From positions 186,001 to 250,000 of the forward strand of contig CAJMPR010000002.1 in the NCBI GenBank assembly GCA_905215345.1: a stretch of 64,000 nucleotides of DNA. Reading direction: 5' to 3'. Positions within the stretch are counted from its first letter, which is position 1. Each line of letters opens with the position of its first letter. Made by a program: the position numbers and the translations under genes. A model generated the notes under the pieces. The model had not been told where the DNA came from and did not search any database. It saw nothing but the letters and a program-made list of their open reading frames with translations. Origin of the DNA: an uncultured bacterium (lineage in GTDB: Bacteria; Bacteroidota; Bacteroidia; Bacteroidales; Bacteroidaceae). Shown one piece after another: positions 17,588 to 27,683 of the stretch.

Positions 17588-19648
17588 CTATTCGGAGGAT
17601 ATTGATGAATTCTCAGGCAGAGTACCCGGTTTCGTCCTTGCTCTTGACTTAATCATGATAGGTTTGTTGTTCTCGTCATGGTAAGGCATACCATATTGAT
17701 CGGACTTCACTCTTTTGTTCATCAGGGAATCGATAGGTACATTTAGAGGTCTTACTCCTGTAGGTAGATCTTTTCCGGAAAGAGTTTGGAAATAACCTAC
17801 ACAAGCATCTCTCCACCACTCAGCATCGTTCTTCTGGATGTCAAGTTTTTGAGTCACTTCATTGAATATGGCCTCGCTGACGTAAGGTTTGAGGCTTGCC
17901 CATGTCTTTTGGTATTCCTCAACCTGTGAAATACCTCTGTCATAATGCAGACAAATCTCGTCCCAAAGTTCTCTTCCTGAAGAAAGTTTGTAATCCCACG
18001 GGAGGTGGTGGAACCAAAGAAGAAGATTCTCAGGGCAAGTCTCAATAGAGTTGAGCTGTGAGGCAAGAGGTTCGTGGTACTGGTCTACGTTGGCAGAGCC
18101 GTTGCGGGTACGGTCGAAACCAACTCCATCTTTATCTGCCTTGTGGTAGAATACCGGTGACCAATCAGGTCTGATACTGCTTTCCCACGGGCCCGGGCCA
18201 TAGTGTGAACCACCGAATATATGATGGAAACCGAGAGGCATCATATAATCTACAGCCGTTTCGCGGGAACTCATCATTATGTTCTTTACCGGTGTGAGGA
18301 ACTTTTCTTCATAAGTCTTGGCACTCATACCTTCCGGTTTAATGAAAGTCTGGTGTACCCATTCATCAGCAATTTGTTCTGCGCTTAACTTGGGATTCCA
18401 GGCAAGGCGTCCGAAAGCATACCAGTTGGACTGGGCAAAAATGTATCCGCTGAAATTAGAATCTTGACCGGTATTTGCCACACCTGCGATGCCCTTGACC
18501 ATCTTTGCCACAGTAGAACCTTCACCATCCCTATAAGTATCACTGTCAAGACACTCTTCATAAGTGGTACCGTGATAAACGAGGTGATTGGAAAATCCGA
18601 GGTATTCCTGAGTAATTTGGAATTCCATCATAATAGGAGTCTTGTACAACTGTCCGAAGAGCGGGCTGAAAGGCTCGCGCGGCTGGAAGTCGATAGGACC
18701 GTTTTTTATCTGAATGATAACATTGTCTGCAAACTGTCCGTCGAGTGGCTTGAATTCTTCTACGGCTTGATTGGCCCTGTCGGTACTGGTCGGGCTGTAC
18801 ACAAAAGCTCTCCACATGATGATTCCGCCGTAAGGAGCAACAGCCTCAGCAAGCATATTTGCGCCGTCAGCGTGAGTTCTTCCATAGTCTTGCGGACCTG
18901 CTTGCCCTTCAGAATTTGCTTTTACTAGGAAACCACCAAAATCAGGAATGGCTGCGTAGATTTCAGCTGCTTTGTCTTTCCACCATTGACGTACTTGGGG
19001 ATCAAGAGGATCTCCGGATTTAAGTCCGCTGAGGGCGATAGGACTTGTCCATTTGATGGAGAGATACGTAGTTATGCCATACTTCCTGAGTAAGTCGGCG
19101 ATTTGGGCTACCCTTGCAATATGTTCCTTGTCAAGGATGAGTGGATTGGAATTGACATTGTTGAGTACAGCTCCATTCAACCCTATAGAAGAGCATAACT
19201 CACCATAATGTAATATCCTTTCCACGGGGATGTCCTTTGCAGTCCATTCCCACATGGATAGTCCGGCATAACCTCTTTCCACTGTGTCATCAAGATTATC
19301 CCAGTGGTTAAGGATGCGGTATTCATAATAGGGTTTCTCACGGATGTCCAAACCTGCCTCCGCATTGCCGAGAACTTCTGCTCTTTGGAGAGCATACACT
19401 CCGTACCTGATTGCAGCCTGAGAGCCTCCATCGACATACCGTTTTCCGTCAGTATCATAAATGTGATATTCCTCTTTGGCGAGAGAACTATCAATCTTGG
19501 TTTCAACAGAGTTAAGTACCTCTTCGTAACTTCGTCCGTTTGCGAGCCAAAGCTGAGTTCCATCCTGTTTTACAGGTTCTGGAGTGCTGCATGCCGAGAG
19601 CATAAATGCAAAAACGATGGTAATAGTAATGATACTAGTGATTTTCAT
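17588..19648 (-). CDS. aguA: GH67 alpha-glucuronidase, lipoprotein form
   Basis: 686 residues, clearly homologous to the GH67 at 1305 but divergent in sequence. Unlike that copy it has a lipobox (FMLSACSTPEP), so it is membrane-anchored. The motifs KANSEGQAG (acid E247), GPIDFQPREP (D320) and EFQITQEYLG (E348) are intact, with the same spacing as the other copy. A 50-residue C-terminal tail after the catalytic region is not shared. It is the last gene of the susC-susD-GH115-GH67 operon, 12 bp after GH115. Having GH115 for internal and GH67 for terminal glucuronic acid side by side fits stepwise removal of side chains. Confidence 0.95.
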   Translation of the reverse strand: MKITSIITITIVFAFMLSACSTPEPVKQDGTQLWLANGRSYEEVLNSVETKIDSSLAKEEYHIYDTDGKRYVDGGSQAAIRYGVYALQRAEVLGNAEAGLDIREKPYYEYRILNHWDNLDDTVERGYAGLSMWEWTAKDIPVERILHYGELCSSIGLNGAVLNNVNSNPLILDKEHIARVAQIADLLRKYGITTYLSIKWTSPIALSGLKSGDPLDPQVRQWWKDKAAEIYAAIPDFGGFLVKANSEGQAGPQDYGRTHADGANMLAEAVAPYGGIIMWRAFVYSPTSTDRANQAVEEFKPLDGQFADNVIIQIKNGPIDFQPREPFSPLFGQLYKTPIMMEFQITQEYLGFSNHLVYHGTTYEECLDSDTYRDGEGSTVAKMVKGIAGVANTGQDSNFSGYIFAQSNWYAFGRLAWNPKLSAEQIADEWVHQTFIKPEGMSAKTYEEKFLTPVKNIMMSSRETAVDYMMPLGFHHIFGGSHYGPGPWESSIRPDWSPVFYHKADKDGVGFDRTRNGSANVDQYHEPLASQLNSIETCPENLLLWFHHLPWDYKLSSGRELWDEICLHYDRGISQVEEYQKTWASLKPYVSEAIFNEVTQKLDIQKNDAEWWRDACVGYFQTLSGKDLPTGVRPLNVPIDSLMNKRVKSDQYGMPYHDENNKPIMIKSRARTKPGTLPENSSISSE

Positions 19649-19660
19649 ATTTGTATTTGT

Positions 19661-22120
19661 TTAATTAATTAATTCTGAAGAAGGCGCTCCGAGATAGGAA
19701 GGCTTTAGCCCGCCGAAATCAATGAGAATTTTCTGCATTACAATGCCTGGATCTACGAATCTGAAGCGGAGATTATGTCTACCTGCTTTGCCGAAATCGA
19801 GTTCCAAATCAGCTTTGATAATACTGTTTGCTTGCCAAATACCAACTTTACCTTTATAATGCCCATTGAAGTTGATAATTTGTTCTTGTCCACCGTCAAC
19901 ACTAATGGCGAAACATAGACCCTTATTGGCATTGAAGTTGAGGGTAGGTGCAAGAAGTACACTGAGTTTTGCATTACCGGTAGAAACGGTTTCAAGTTCG
20001 TATTCCACATAAGCGTTATCCGGAATTATGGAAGCCGGTAAGGTAGTAACGGCACATTCCGTTTTGCCGAGATCCGGAATTAAGGTAGCTTTTTGATTAG
20101 TTTTGAAATTACCCGCTTCGATAGAGATATATCCGTCGGCTTCTTTGTGGCAGAGATAGGCTTGATTTTCGGACTTTCTTACTTTGGGTATTACTTGCGT
20201 TTCAGGTTGTTGCCAATAGGTATATCCGATATGGACTTGATCCATCATATGGTTCCATTTGCCGCCTGCAATTTCATGGTTGTAGTGGGCGCATAACAAA
20301 GAATCCCTTTTATATAATTCTTCAACACGTTTTGCCCAATAATTAATTTCAGCAGGAGTTTCTACCTTAGTATTCATTGCTACGGAGTAGTACATCTCAT
20401 AAATGTTTTGCATAGCTTGGATAGGGAAGAGTATAAGCTCTTCGTAGGCATCATACCAACGTGGATCAAGATTCTGATATACTCTCAATGCACGGAGTTC
20501 AAGGTTATTCCACTCTCTGACAACAGTAGGCCACTCGTCGTAGTTGAATTGATAAGTCTCCGCATTCAAAAGTTCGGGAGTGACTCTGCGTGCATACTTG
20601 CTATATAATTTGATGATGTCGGCTATCTCTTCGGCATTCTCTTCACCGAATTGATTGGCTGCAAAAGCTAGAGTGTGGTCGAATATGGTATTTGGAGTAA
20701 TGGCTTTAGGGTTCCAAGCCATATCGAGGAAGAACTGAATGGGGTATTCCATAGGCTTCAGGTCGCCTACATTTACAATCCAAAGTTTTCTGACACCGTA
20801 TTCGTAACAGAGATTCATCTGTTCCCATACACGCTCTACCTGATTGCAATTTAACCATTTATAATTTCTTGGACCACCTACATAGTCAAAATGGTAATAC
20901 ATTCCATAACCTCCTTTGCGGGGTTTGTCTGTCAATGAAGGTAGTTTTCGTATATTACCCCAATTGTCATCACAAAGCAGTAGTGTTATATCATCCGGTA
21001 CACGCATACCTTTGTCATAATAATCCTGTACCTCTTTATAGAGTGCCCAAACCTGAGGCGTTTCGGAAGCCTTTTTACCTGTGACTTTAGTAATAATCTT
21101 ACGTTGGTCTTTGACGATATTTTGCAATAAAGTGATGTTAGAGTTTTCGCTCATCGGCATATCGCCATCTCCGCGCATACCTACAGTAATTACTGATTCC
21201 CAGTCTTTACAACGTTCCATTCCCTTGGTCCAGAAATCACGGAGGACGGTGCCGTTCTTGGTATAATCCCACTCACCTGTTCCACGGCGTTTCCAGTCTT
21301 GTTGCGCCAGTCCCATCGGTTCGTGATGGGAGGTACTCATTACGATTCCCATTTCATCTGCTAACATTCCGTTTTGTGCGTCATCGTCATAGAAAGCGCT
21401 TGCCCACATGGCAGGCCACATGAAGTTTCCTTTCAGCCGGAGAACAAGTTCGAATACTTTTTCATAAAACTGGCTGTTGAAGCTACCGAATGTTTTTTGT
21501 GCCCAGTTTCCTAACGATGGCCATTCATCATTCAAGAAGATTCCCCGATACTCTATGGCGGGTTCTCCATCTGTATAGCTACCCGGAAGGATTGAAATAC
21601 TTTCTTTTTGTTTTACAGGAACATCTGCCCAATAATACCAAGGTGATACTCCCATTTGAGAAGATAATTCGTAGATACCATAGATGGTACCCCTTTTGTC
21701 ACTGCCGGCAATTACGACGGCTTCTTCTACTCCTTCCAACGGTTGTTTTACGGTGCAGAGAATGTACTTTTCACGTTTCCCTTTCAACTCATCGGCAGGA
21801 ATCTTACCTGCTGAAATCAACTGTTTTATCCAATTACTATTATCGACCGAACCGATAATCAATAACCGTTTCCCGATTGCAGAGTGGGTAATTTCCGGCT
21901 TTACTCCTGTTACAGCCTGTGCGTCCGTTTGAAGGTTAGCAACTGCACGGAGTACTCCTTTGTATTCCTTGCTATCTACTAATATCGGACAAGATTTTCC
22001 TTTTTGTATCCATTCAAAGCCAATGGACTCACTTGTGATAAAACGTTCTGCCGCTTTTAGTGGTTGCATTAAAAATATGCTTACCAGAGATAAAATAAAC
22101 CAGATTCTTTTATTTCCCAT
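19661..22120 (-). CDS. GH115 xylan alpha-1,2-glucuronidase
   Basis: About 819 residues from the ATG at 22120. It has a signal peptide (FILSLVSIFLMQPLKAAE), an N-domain with RLLIIGSVDNSNWI and SDKRGTIYGIYELSSQMGVSP, a TIM barrel with the GH115 hallmarks YRGIFLNDEWPSLGNW, LKGNFMWPAMWASAF and STSHHEPM, then a helical region and a C-terminal beta-sandwich. GH115 enzymes remove (methyl-)glucuronic acid from internal xylose units of polymeric xylan, which GH67 cannot do. The frame also has an ATG at 22156, but that codon lies inside the terminator hairpin upstream, so 22120 is the real start. It follows susD in the same operon but after a terminator, so a lower level than susCD is expected. Confidence 0.94.
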   Translation of the reverse strand: MGNKRIWFILSLVSIFLMQPLKAAERFITSESIGFEWIQKGKSCPILVDSKEYKGVLRAVANLQTDAQAVTGVKPEITHSAIGKRLLIIGSVDNSNWIKQLISAGKIPADELKGKREKYILCTVKQPLEGVEEAVVIAGSDKRGTIYGIYELSSQMGVSPWYYWADVPVKQKESISILPGSYTDGEPAIEYRGIFLNDEWPSLGNWAQKTFGSFNSQFYEKVFELVLRLKGNFMWPAMWASAFYDDDAQNGMLADEMGIVMSTSHHEPMGLAQQDWKRRGTGEWDYTKNGTVLRDFWTKGMERCKDWESVITVGMRGDGDMPMSENSNITLLQNIVKDQRKIITKVTGKKASETPQVWALYKEVQDYYDKGMRVPDDITLLLCDDNWGNIRKLPSLTDKPRKGGYGMYYHFDYVGGPRNYKWLNCNQVERVWEQMNLCYEYGVRKLWIVNVGDLKPMEYPIQFFLDMAWNPKAITPNTIFDHTLAFAANQFGEENAEEIADIIKLYSKYARRVTPELLNAETYQFNYDEWPTVVREWNNLELRALRVYQNLDPRWYDAYEELILFPIQAMQNIYEMYYSVAMNTKVETPAEINYWAKRVEELYKRDSLLCAHYNHEIAGGKWNHMMDQVHIGYTYWQQPETQVIPKVRKSENQAYLCHKEADGYISIEAGNFKTNQKATLIPDLGKTECAVTTLPASIIPDNAYVEYELETVSTGNAKLSVLLAPTLNFNANKGLCFAISVDGGQEQIINFNGHYKGKVGIWQANSIIKADLELDFGKAGRHNLRFRFVDPGIVMQKILIDFGGLKPSYLGAPSSELIN

Positions 22121-22132
22121 AGTAATAATTTT

Positions 22133-22179
22133 AAAAAAAACCGCTTGCAGAGACATTGGGACATCCTACAAGCGGTTTT
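22133..22179 (-). terminator. Intrinsic terminator between susD and GH115
   Basis: Read on the minus strand, CAAAACCGCTTG and CAAGCGGTTTT form a perfect 11-bp stem with a 21-nt loop, followed directly by eight U. The GH115 start codon is only 12 nt beyond. It would cut most transcripts after susD and let a fraction continue into GH115 and GH67. Confidence 0.82.
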
Positions 22180-22213
22180 GATGTATACCTATTGTTAACC
22201 TAAAAAAGATACT

Positions 22214-24157
22214 TTATCTATATTCAGGGTTTTGATAGTTCTTTTTCTCATCAGCCGTCATTTCCATACCGTCAAGCTGTCCCTGAGGAATAGGACGTAA
22301 GTAATGTCCGGGTTTGATGGTACGGTTGTAAGTCTTGATTTCGCGATCGCCTTTATCGTTACCGCAGATTTTATAACTATCGGCATATTCGTTCCACTTT
22401 TGTGTACGAACGAGGTCGAACCAACGATAGCCTTCACCGTAGAATTCGCGTGAGCGTTCGTCAAGAATATAGTTGATATCGATTGTTGCTGGAGTAGCAG
22501 CTATCATATCAGCACTGTGGTCTGTATCCATTGTGCTATTCGCTGCATTGCTGAATGTCCATTTGCCGGCACGGGCACGAAGAACATTGACTAATTCGCG
22601 AGCGGTTTTGCCGGATTGGGTTGTTGCACCCTTTACGGCTGCTTCGGCAGCAATTAAATAGAGCTCGGAGAATTTGGCAATATTGTAAGGACGTGTGCTA
22701 CCTGCATTCGGCTGTCCTGCACCATCACCGTTATCTGTACGATAAGGACCGAGTTTCCAAAGTCCGGGATATACGCGACGGCTGATAGCACTTGGGCCCA
22801 TAACATAATCGCTACGTCCTGCTATGGTTCCTGCTCCGGTATTATTATCACCTGCTCCGGTCGGATATTGGATGTTGGCATTGTCTTCATTCAGGAAAGT
22901 CAACAGAGGTTCACCTTCAGTCACTGCTATTCCATTAGCACCTACTACAGAAGTCCAAGTATTTTTGTTTGTTGACCAATTACCACGATATACAGTTGTA
23001 AATGTTCCGTCATAGCGAGAGTCATTTGTTTTGTCGGCAAAAGTATGAGTAAATACTTCGTGAGTAGGAGCCATACGCGTCCATGGGCGACCGTAAGCTT
23101 GTTCAGCTACACGGATAACCGGTGAAACAGCTTTACCATCATATTTAGCCTGAATATCTGTATAGTTCCAGTTCATCATCCAACCGGCGAAGTTATCAGG
23201 AGCTCCACCGCTACCATAAGATAAGCTACCACCATTGTAATATTCATCTGATTGTGTATGGTCAGCATATAGTAATATTTCTTTATTACGATCATACGGG
23301 CCAGCATTGACTTCGTAGAAGCTTTCCATCAAACCGTACTTACCCGGATTATCAATACCTTCAGCTGCAATGTCGTAAGCCTGTTGGTAATACCATGCTG
23401 CATCATGTCCATCGGGATCTGTACGGGTACATTCCGGATATGTAGGAATATTATTGGGATTTTCCAACCACCAACCATATGTCAGATATGCCTTGGACAA
23501 ATATAAACGGGCTACGGTTTTAGTAACTCCACCGATTACGCGAGGGTTATCAGGCAGGTCGGATACGGCAGTTTTCAAATCGGGGAAGATTGCCTTTGTA
23601 TATACTTCGGGAATTGTATTACGTACGGAAGTTCGTGAAGTTGAAATATTAAACTTCAATTCACCCGCACCCAAATCCAAAGGTACACCACCGAATGTCT
23701 GTGCCAATAAGAAATAATCCATGCCACGGAAGAAATGTGCTTCAGCGAGAAGAGATGCTGAAACACCTACTTCAGTACCATTTTCAATTACACCATTAGC
23801 TGTATTGATATTGGAAAAAGCTGCTCCCCACAATACATCCGAACGGCTACTGCTTGAGGTCAAACTTCCTACTCCGGACAAATCGGCATCCTTAAAGTTA
23901 CCGTCAGCTGATTGGGCATAGGTAGCTTCGTCTGTTCCTGTCAGGCAGGAGTTGTAATAGTATGCCTGTCCATAGATGTAGCGTAGATGTGCGTACATAG
24001 AAGTTATACCACCTTCTACGCCTCTTTCTGTTTTGAAGAAAGTAGGTTCATAAATACTACGTGGCTGTTCGTCCAAAATATCTGAGCAAGAAGTTGCAAA
24101 GATTAAGGCTAATGCCGTAGTTCCCAGAACTTTTATATTGGTAAATATTGGTTTCAT
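22214..24157 (-). CDS. SusD-like surface glycan-binding lipoprotein (xylan locus)
   Basis: 647 residues. The lipobox FATSCSDILDEQP is followed by acidic residues, which favours surface export in Bacteroides. The SusD fold shows an N-terminal TPR-like helical part with LAEAHFFRGMDYFLLAQTFG, a central variable loop region, and the C-terminal signature DERSREFYGEGYRWFDLVR. It forms the lid of the SusC channel and binds oligosaccharide on the cell surface. It lies 16 bp downstream of susC. It is somewhat longer than typical SusD proteins (500-600 residues). Xylan as ligand is inferred from the GH115, GH67 and GH10 genes around it. Confidence 0.95.
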   Translation of the reverse strand: MKPIFTNIKVLGTTALALIFATSCSDILDEQPRSIYEPTFFKTERGVEGGITSMYAHLRYIYGQAYYYNSCLTGTDEATYAQSADGNFKDADLSGVGSLTSSSSRSDVLWGAAFSNINTANGVIENGTEVGVSASLLAEAHFFRGMDYFLLAQTFGGVPLDLGAGELKFNISTSRTSVRNTIPEVYTKAIFPDLKTAVSDLPDNPRVIGGVTKTVARLYLSKAYLTYGWWLENPNNIPTYPECTRTDPDGHDAAWYYQQAYDIAAEGIDNPGKYGLMESFYEVNAGPYDRNKEILLYADHTQSDEYYNGGSLSYGSGGAPDNFAGWMMNWNYTDIQAKYDGKAVSPVIRVAEQAYGRPWTRMAPTHEVFTHTFADKTNDSRYDGTFTTVYRGNWSTNKNTWTSVVGANGIAVTEGEPLLTFLNEDNANIQYPTGAGDNNTGAGTIAGRSDYVMGPSAISRRVYPGLWKLGPYRTDNGDGAGQPNAGSTRPYNIAKFSELYLIAAEAAVKGATTQSGKTARELVNVLRARAGKWTFSNAANSTMDTDHSADMIAATPATIDINYILDERSREFYGEGYRWFDLVRTQKWNEYADSYKICGNDKGDREIKTYNRTIKPGHYLRPIPQGQLDGMEMTADEKKNYQNPEYR

Positions 24158-24173
24158 AGTTTCAATGCTTAAT

Positions 24174-27100
24174 TTAGAATGTCAAGTTAATGCCAAATAA
24201 ATAATTACGTGTAGAAGGAGAGTTGGTACCTACCGTCAAGAAACGGTTCTGAATACCACTTGTAACTGCTACGTTCTCATTTCCATAAGAGTTGGTTTCG
24301 GGGTCAAGACCGGTTTCTTTGTGGAATGGTGAACAGATAACAAACGGGTTCTGTATGGATACATAGGCACGCAAACTCTGGATACCGAAATCTTTCAACC
24401 ATTTGTGTTGATCAAATTTATAACCTAAAGAGATATTACGAACTTTCCAGTAAGAAGCATCGAAATAGCCTAATGTACTACCATATTTGGGATTATCACC
24501 ACTTTGGATACCACCTGGTTTCGGATATTTGGCATTCGTATTTTCTTCAGTCCAATAATCTACGTCTACCTGTCCACGACGACCTGTTAACATATTCAGG
24601 TAACCGTTGGCATGGTGTAACGTACTGATAAGTTTGCCACCGCACTTAAATGCTGTAATGATATTCAAATCGAATCCTTTATACGCAACGCGTGTACTTA
24701 AACCACCCGTGAACTTCGGCTCCATGCTGATAATCTGACGGTCATCCGGACCAATCTGGCGTACTGGCGTACCATCTTCATTATAGTCACCTGTATATTT
24801 TACTTTAACCATACCAACATTTCCACCCGGTTCTAAGATGTTAAGATAGGGGTCACCTTCTTGCCATAAACCAATCTTCTCATAGTCATAGATGGCATCA
24901 ACCGGATGACCTACGAACCAGTTGTTAGCTTCATCACGTTCAGCTCCTGAAGCCAATTCTGTCAACTTGTTACGGTTAGCGGCAAGGTTGAGGCTGGCAT
25001 CCCAAGTCCAACCATTATGATTATCAAGAATCGTACCATTCAAAGTAAATTCAATACCTTTATTTTGAGTCTTTCCTACATTACCTACATAGCTGCTTAC
25101 ACCGGAAGTTGCGGGAAGATTAACGTTTTGCAGCAAATCAGATGTTTTCTGTACGTAATATTCCAATGTACCGGACAGGCGACCACCGAATAATGTGAAA
25201 TCGAGACCGAAGTTCCAGGTTGATGAATACTCCCAACCTAAATCATAGTTAGGTAATGCAGATACATAGTAACCGGTAGCATAGCCGGTAGGACCGAAAT
25301 TATAAGGACGAGTGGATAACTTACCCCATGTAGAATACGGATTTACAGCCTGATTGGAAGTTTGTCCGTAACCAACACGTACTTTCAGGATATCCAACCA
25401 TTCGAAATCATCCATAAATGATTCCTGTCCGATATTCCAACCGGCTGATACAGCAGGATAAGTATGCCATTGATGTCCTTTTGCCAAACGGGAAGACGCA
25501 TCGGCGCGAACGGTTGCCATTAACATGTAACGGTTATCATAAGTATACATGGCACGACCCATCCATGACATCAATCCGCTCTTTTGGTAGTTCCAGTTAT
25601 CAGGATTAACAGTGATAGTGCTTTCTGCACGACCAAGGTTATAGTATTGCAGGTATTCTGCCGGAATATCACGTGCTGCAAGATCTGATTTGGTATAAAC
25701 AGTTTCTTCAGCAGAATACATACCTACGATATTGAGTTGATGTTTACCGAATGTGCGATCATAAGTTATTAAGTTTTCTATTGCCCAGTTGGTAGTTTCC
25801 GAGTGTGACAAGGATGCGGTAGAAGGGGTATCGGCTGTTGTACTGTTTACACCTTCACCTGTAAATGCACCACCTTTGGTAGAGCGATAGTTTAAACCTA
25901 AGTTGACGCGATACTTCAATCCCTTTATCCATGGGCATTGTACTTCTGCAAAAAGATTATTGTAAGTACCAAAACCTTTTTGTTCGTTCAGCCAGGTGTC
26001 TTCCAAGCTTTCCACAACATCGCGCGTAACAACGAAATATTGGTCTTGACTGTTTATTTGAACTGTTCTCTTCAAGCTTCCGTCCTCATTATAAGGATTT
26101 GCAATAGGAGAGTTTGCCAATACATTATACAAACCGATATTTGAACCATTTGTTACATTGTAATTACTATTGGTAGTCATTCCGAAACGGAAATACTTGC
26201 CTACACCTTGATCGAATGAACCACGCAAAGAATAGCGGGTGTAATTCTGTGTAGGAACAACTCCCTGGTCTTTATAGTAGGCTGCACCAAAACTGTAACT
26301 TCCGTTATTTGTGCCACCTGTTACACCGACGTCATGACTGGTTACCATACCCGTACGATACATCAAATCCTGCCAGTCGGTATTGACATCATCCGATTCA
26401 TCCAAAGAGTTTTCGAACTTGCCGGCATATTTACGCATTTCAGCAAATTTTTGTCCGTTCATCATCGGATACTTGGAGAATACAGATTTAGCACCTACGT
26501 AACCATTGTATGTAAACTTGGCGGGTGTACCTTGTGCTCCTTTATTTGTGCTGATTAAAATAACACCATTGGCTCCGCGCGAACCATAAATAGCAGTAGA
26601 AGACGCATCTTTCAGAATATCCATACTCTTGATGTCACCGGGATTAATATCAGAGAGGTTTCCCATAAAAGGAATACCGTCCAATACAACCAACGGGTCA
26701 TTGGAAGCTGTTAAAGAACGGGTACCGCGGATACGGATCTGCATGGTAGCACCCGGCTGTGAAGATGTTTGGGCCATGTCCACACCGGCTATACGGTTTT
26801 GCAACGCGTATGTAATGTTCGTTGCCGGCATTTCACGCAACTTGTCACCACCCACTGAAGCAATAGAGCCGGTTACGTCTGATTTACGTGCTGTACCATA
26901 ACCGATAACAACTACTTCCTCCAATGCTTTAGAGTCTTCTTTCAATGTAATGTTGAGATCAGCATTCCCCTTTACAGCAATCTCTTGTGTAATATACCCA
27001 ATATAAGAGATTACTAAAGTTGAATTTTTCTTTACCGTTAATGAGAAATGTCCGTCCAAATCAGTTATCATACCGTTGGTTGTACCTTTTTCAGTGACAT

Positions 27101-27248
27101 TAGCGCCGATAATTGATTCGCCGAAATTATCTTTCACAGTACCCTTTACCGTGATATTCTGGGCAAAACTCCACAGAGGTATCAGGCAGAGTAACAACAA
27201 TAGCCCGAGGGGCTTAAAATAATGAATTGTGCTTTTCATAAAAAACAT
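24174..27248 (-). CDS. SusC-like TonB-dependent outer-membrane transporter (xylan locus)
   Basis: 1024 residues: signal peptide ending near WSFAQ, a carboxypeptidase-regulatory-like domain (about 33-110; NITVKGTVKDNFGESIIGANV), the TonB-box-like EEVVVIGYGT, plug domain (KSDVTGSIASVGGDKL, VVLDGIPF, SSTAIYGSRGANGVIL), then a 22-strand barrel ending in an aromatic residue (FGINLTF). It imports xylan oligosaccharides across the outer membrane with the SusD lid. There is no STN domain, so anti-sigma signalling is not expected. An alternative start three codons later (27239) gives an equally good signal peptide. It is transcribed away from the hybrid sensor at 27724, from a promoter with five phased boxes. 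Confidence 0.95.
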   Translation of the reverse strand: MFFMKSTIHYFKPLGLLLLLCLIPLWSFAQNITVKGTVKDNFGESIIGANVTEKGTTNGMITDLDGHFSLTVKKNSTLVISYIGYITQEIAVKGNADLNITLKEDSKALEEVVVIGYGTARKSDVTGSIASVGGDKLREMPATNITYALQNRIAGVDMAQTSSQPGATMQIRIRGTRSLTASNDPLVVLDGIPFMGNLSDINPGDIKSMDILKDASSTAIYGSRGANGVILISTNKGAQGTPAKFTYNGYVGAKSVFSKYPMMNGQKFAEMRKYAGKFENSLDESDDVNTDWQDLMYRTGMVTSHDVGVTGGTNNGSYSFGAAYYKDQGVVPTQNYTRYSLRGSFDQGVGKYFRFGMTTNSNYNVTNGSNIGLYNVLANSPIANPYNEDGSLKRTVQINSQDQYFVVTRDVVESLEDTWLNEQKGFGTYNNLFAEVQCPWIKGLKYRVNLGLNYRSTKGGAFTGEGVNSTTADTPSTASLSHSETTNWAIENLITYDRTFGKHQLNIVGMYSAEETVYTKSDLAARDIPAEYLQYYNLGRAESTITVNPDNWNYQKSGLMSWMGRAMYTYDNRYMLMATVRADASSRLAKGHQWHTYPAVSAGWNIGQESFMDDFEWLDILKVRVGYGQTSNQAVNPYSTWGKLSTRPYNFGPTGYATGYYVSALPNYDLGWEYSSTWNFGLDFTLFGGRLSGTLEYYVQKTSDLLQNVNLPATSGVSSYVGNVGKTQNKGIEFTLNGTILDNHNGWTWDASLNLAANRNKLTELASGAERDEANNWFVGHPVDAIYDYEKIGLWQEGDPYLNILEPGGNVGMVKVKYTGDYNEDGTPVRQIGPDDRQIISMEPKFTGGLSTRVAYKGFDLNIITAFKCGGKLISTLHHANGYLNMLTGRRGQVDVDYWTEENTNAKYPKPGGIQSGDNPKYGSTLGYFDASYWKVRNISLGYKFDQHKWLKDFGIQSLRAYVSIQNPFVICSPFHKETGLDPETNSYGNENVAVTSGIQNRFLTVGTNSPSTRNYLFGINLTF

Positions 27249-27393
27249 GATTTTAATTAAATAAAATGTTAATTTAAAGATGTAGGTTCATTAAGGCTCT
27301 TTTTATGTTTTCATATACTATTCTTTTTATGTTTTACATTTGTTTTTTGGTTAACTAAGAATTGAGATAAGTTTCTCGGTTTTCTTGTAATAA

Positions 27394-27501
27394 CAAAGGT
27401 AGTATCTAACTGCGACATAATAGATGATGTTTGATACATGTGTTTTGTTTTTTGTAACATGGACTTATAGCTGTGTTACATTATCTTTTGGATATGTTAC
27501 A
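27394..27501 (-). promoter_or_regulatory. susC promoter with five 21-bp-phased boxes
   Basis: On the minus strand the -7 element TACCTTTG (27394-27401) is preceded by TGnnnCA heptamers at 27411 (TGTCGCA), 27432 (TGTATCA), 27453 (TGTTACA), 27474 (TGTAACA) and 27495 (TGTAACA), all exactly 21 bp apart and so on one face of the helix. The box at 27432 leaves the same 30-nt spacer to the -7 element as at three other promoters. It fills most of the 475-bp divergent gap between susC and its hybrid sensor; the rest is AT-rich 5' leader without further structure. Confidence 0.72.
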
Positions 27502-27683
27502 TTGTAGGATAAATATCTAAATATACTGTTTTTTTTATCTACCGAACCATGCAATTCTGTATAATCAATGTTTCAAAGGAGCGTGGGGGATTTCCTTATG
27601 AAATACTTGGAGAATACATGACTGAATCTATTTTTTTTCGCTCACAAAAGTAATATATGTATCGGATAAACCTGCTTTTTGCT

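Noticed and set aside
22121..22156. ATG at 22156 as the GH115 start
   Set aside because: It lies within the loop and stem of the intrinsic terminator; the ATG at 22120 precedes a normal signal peptide.
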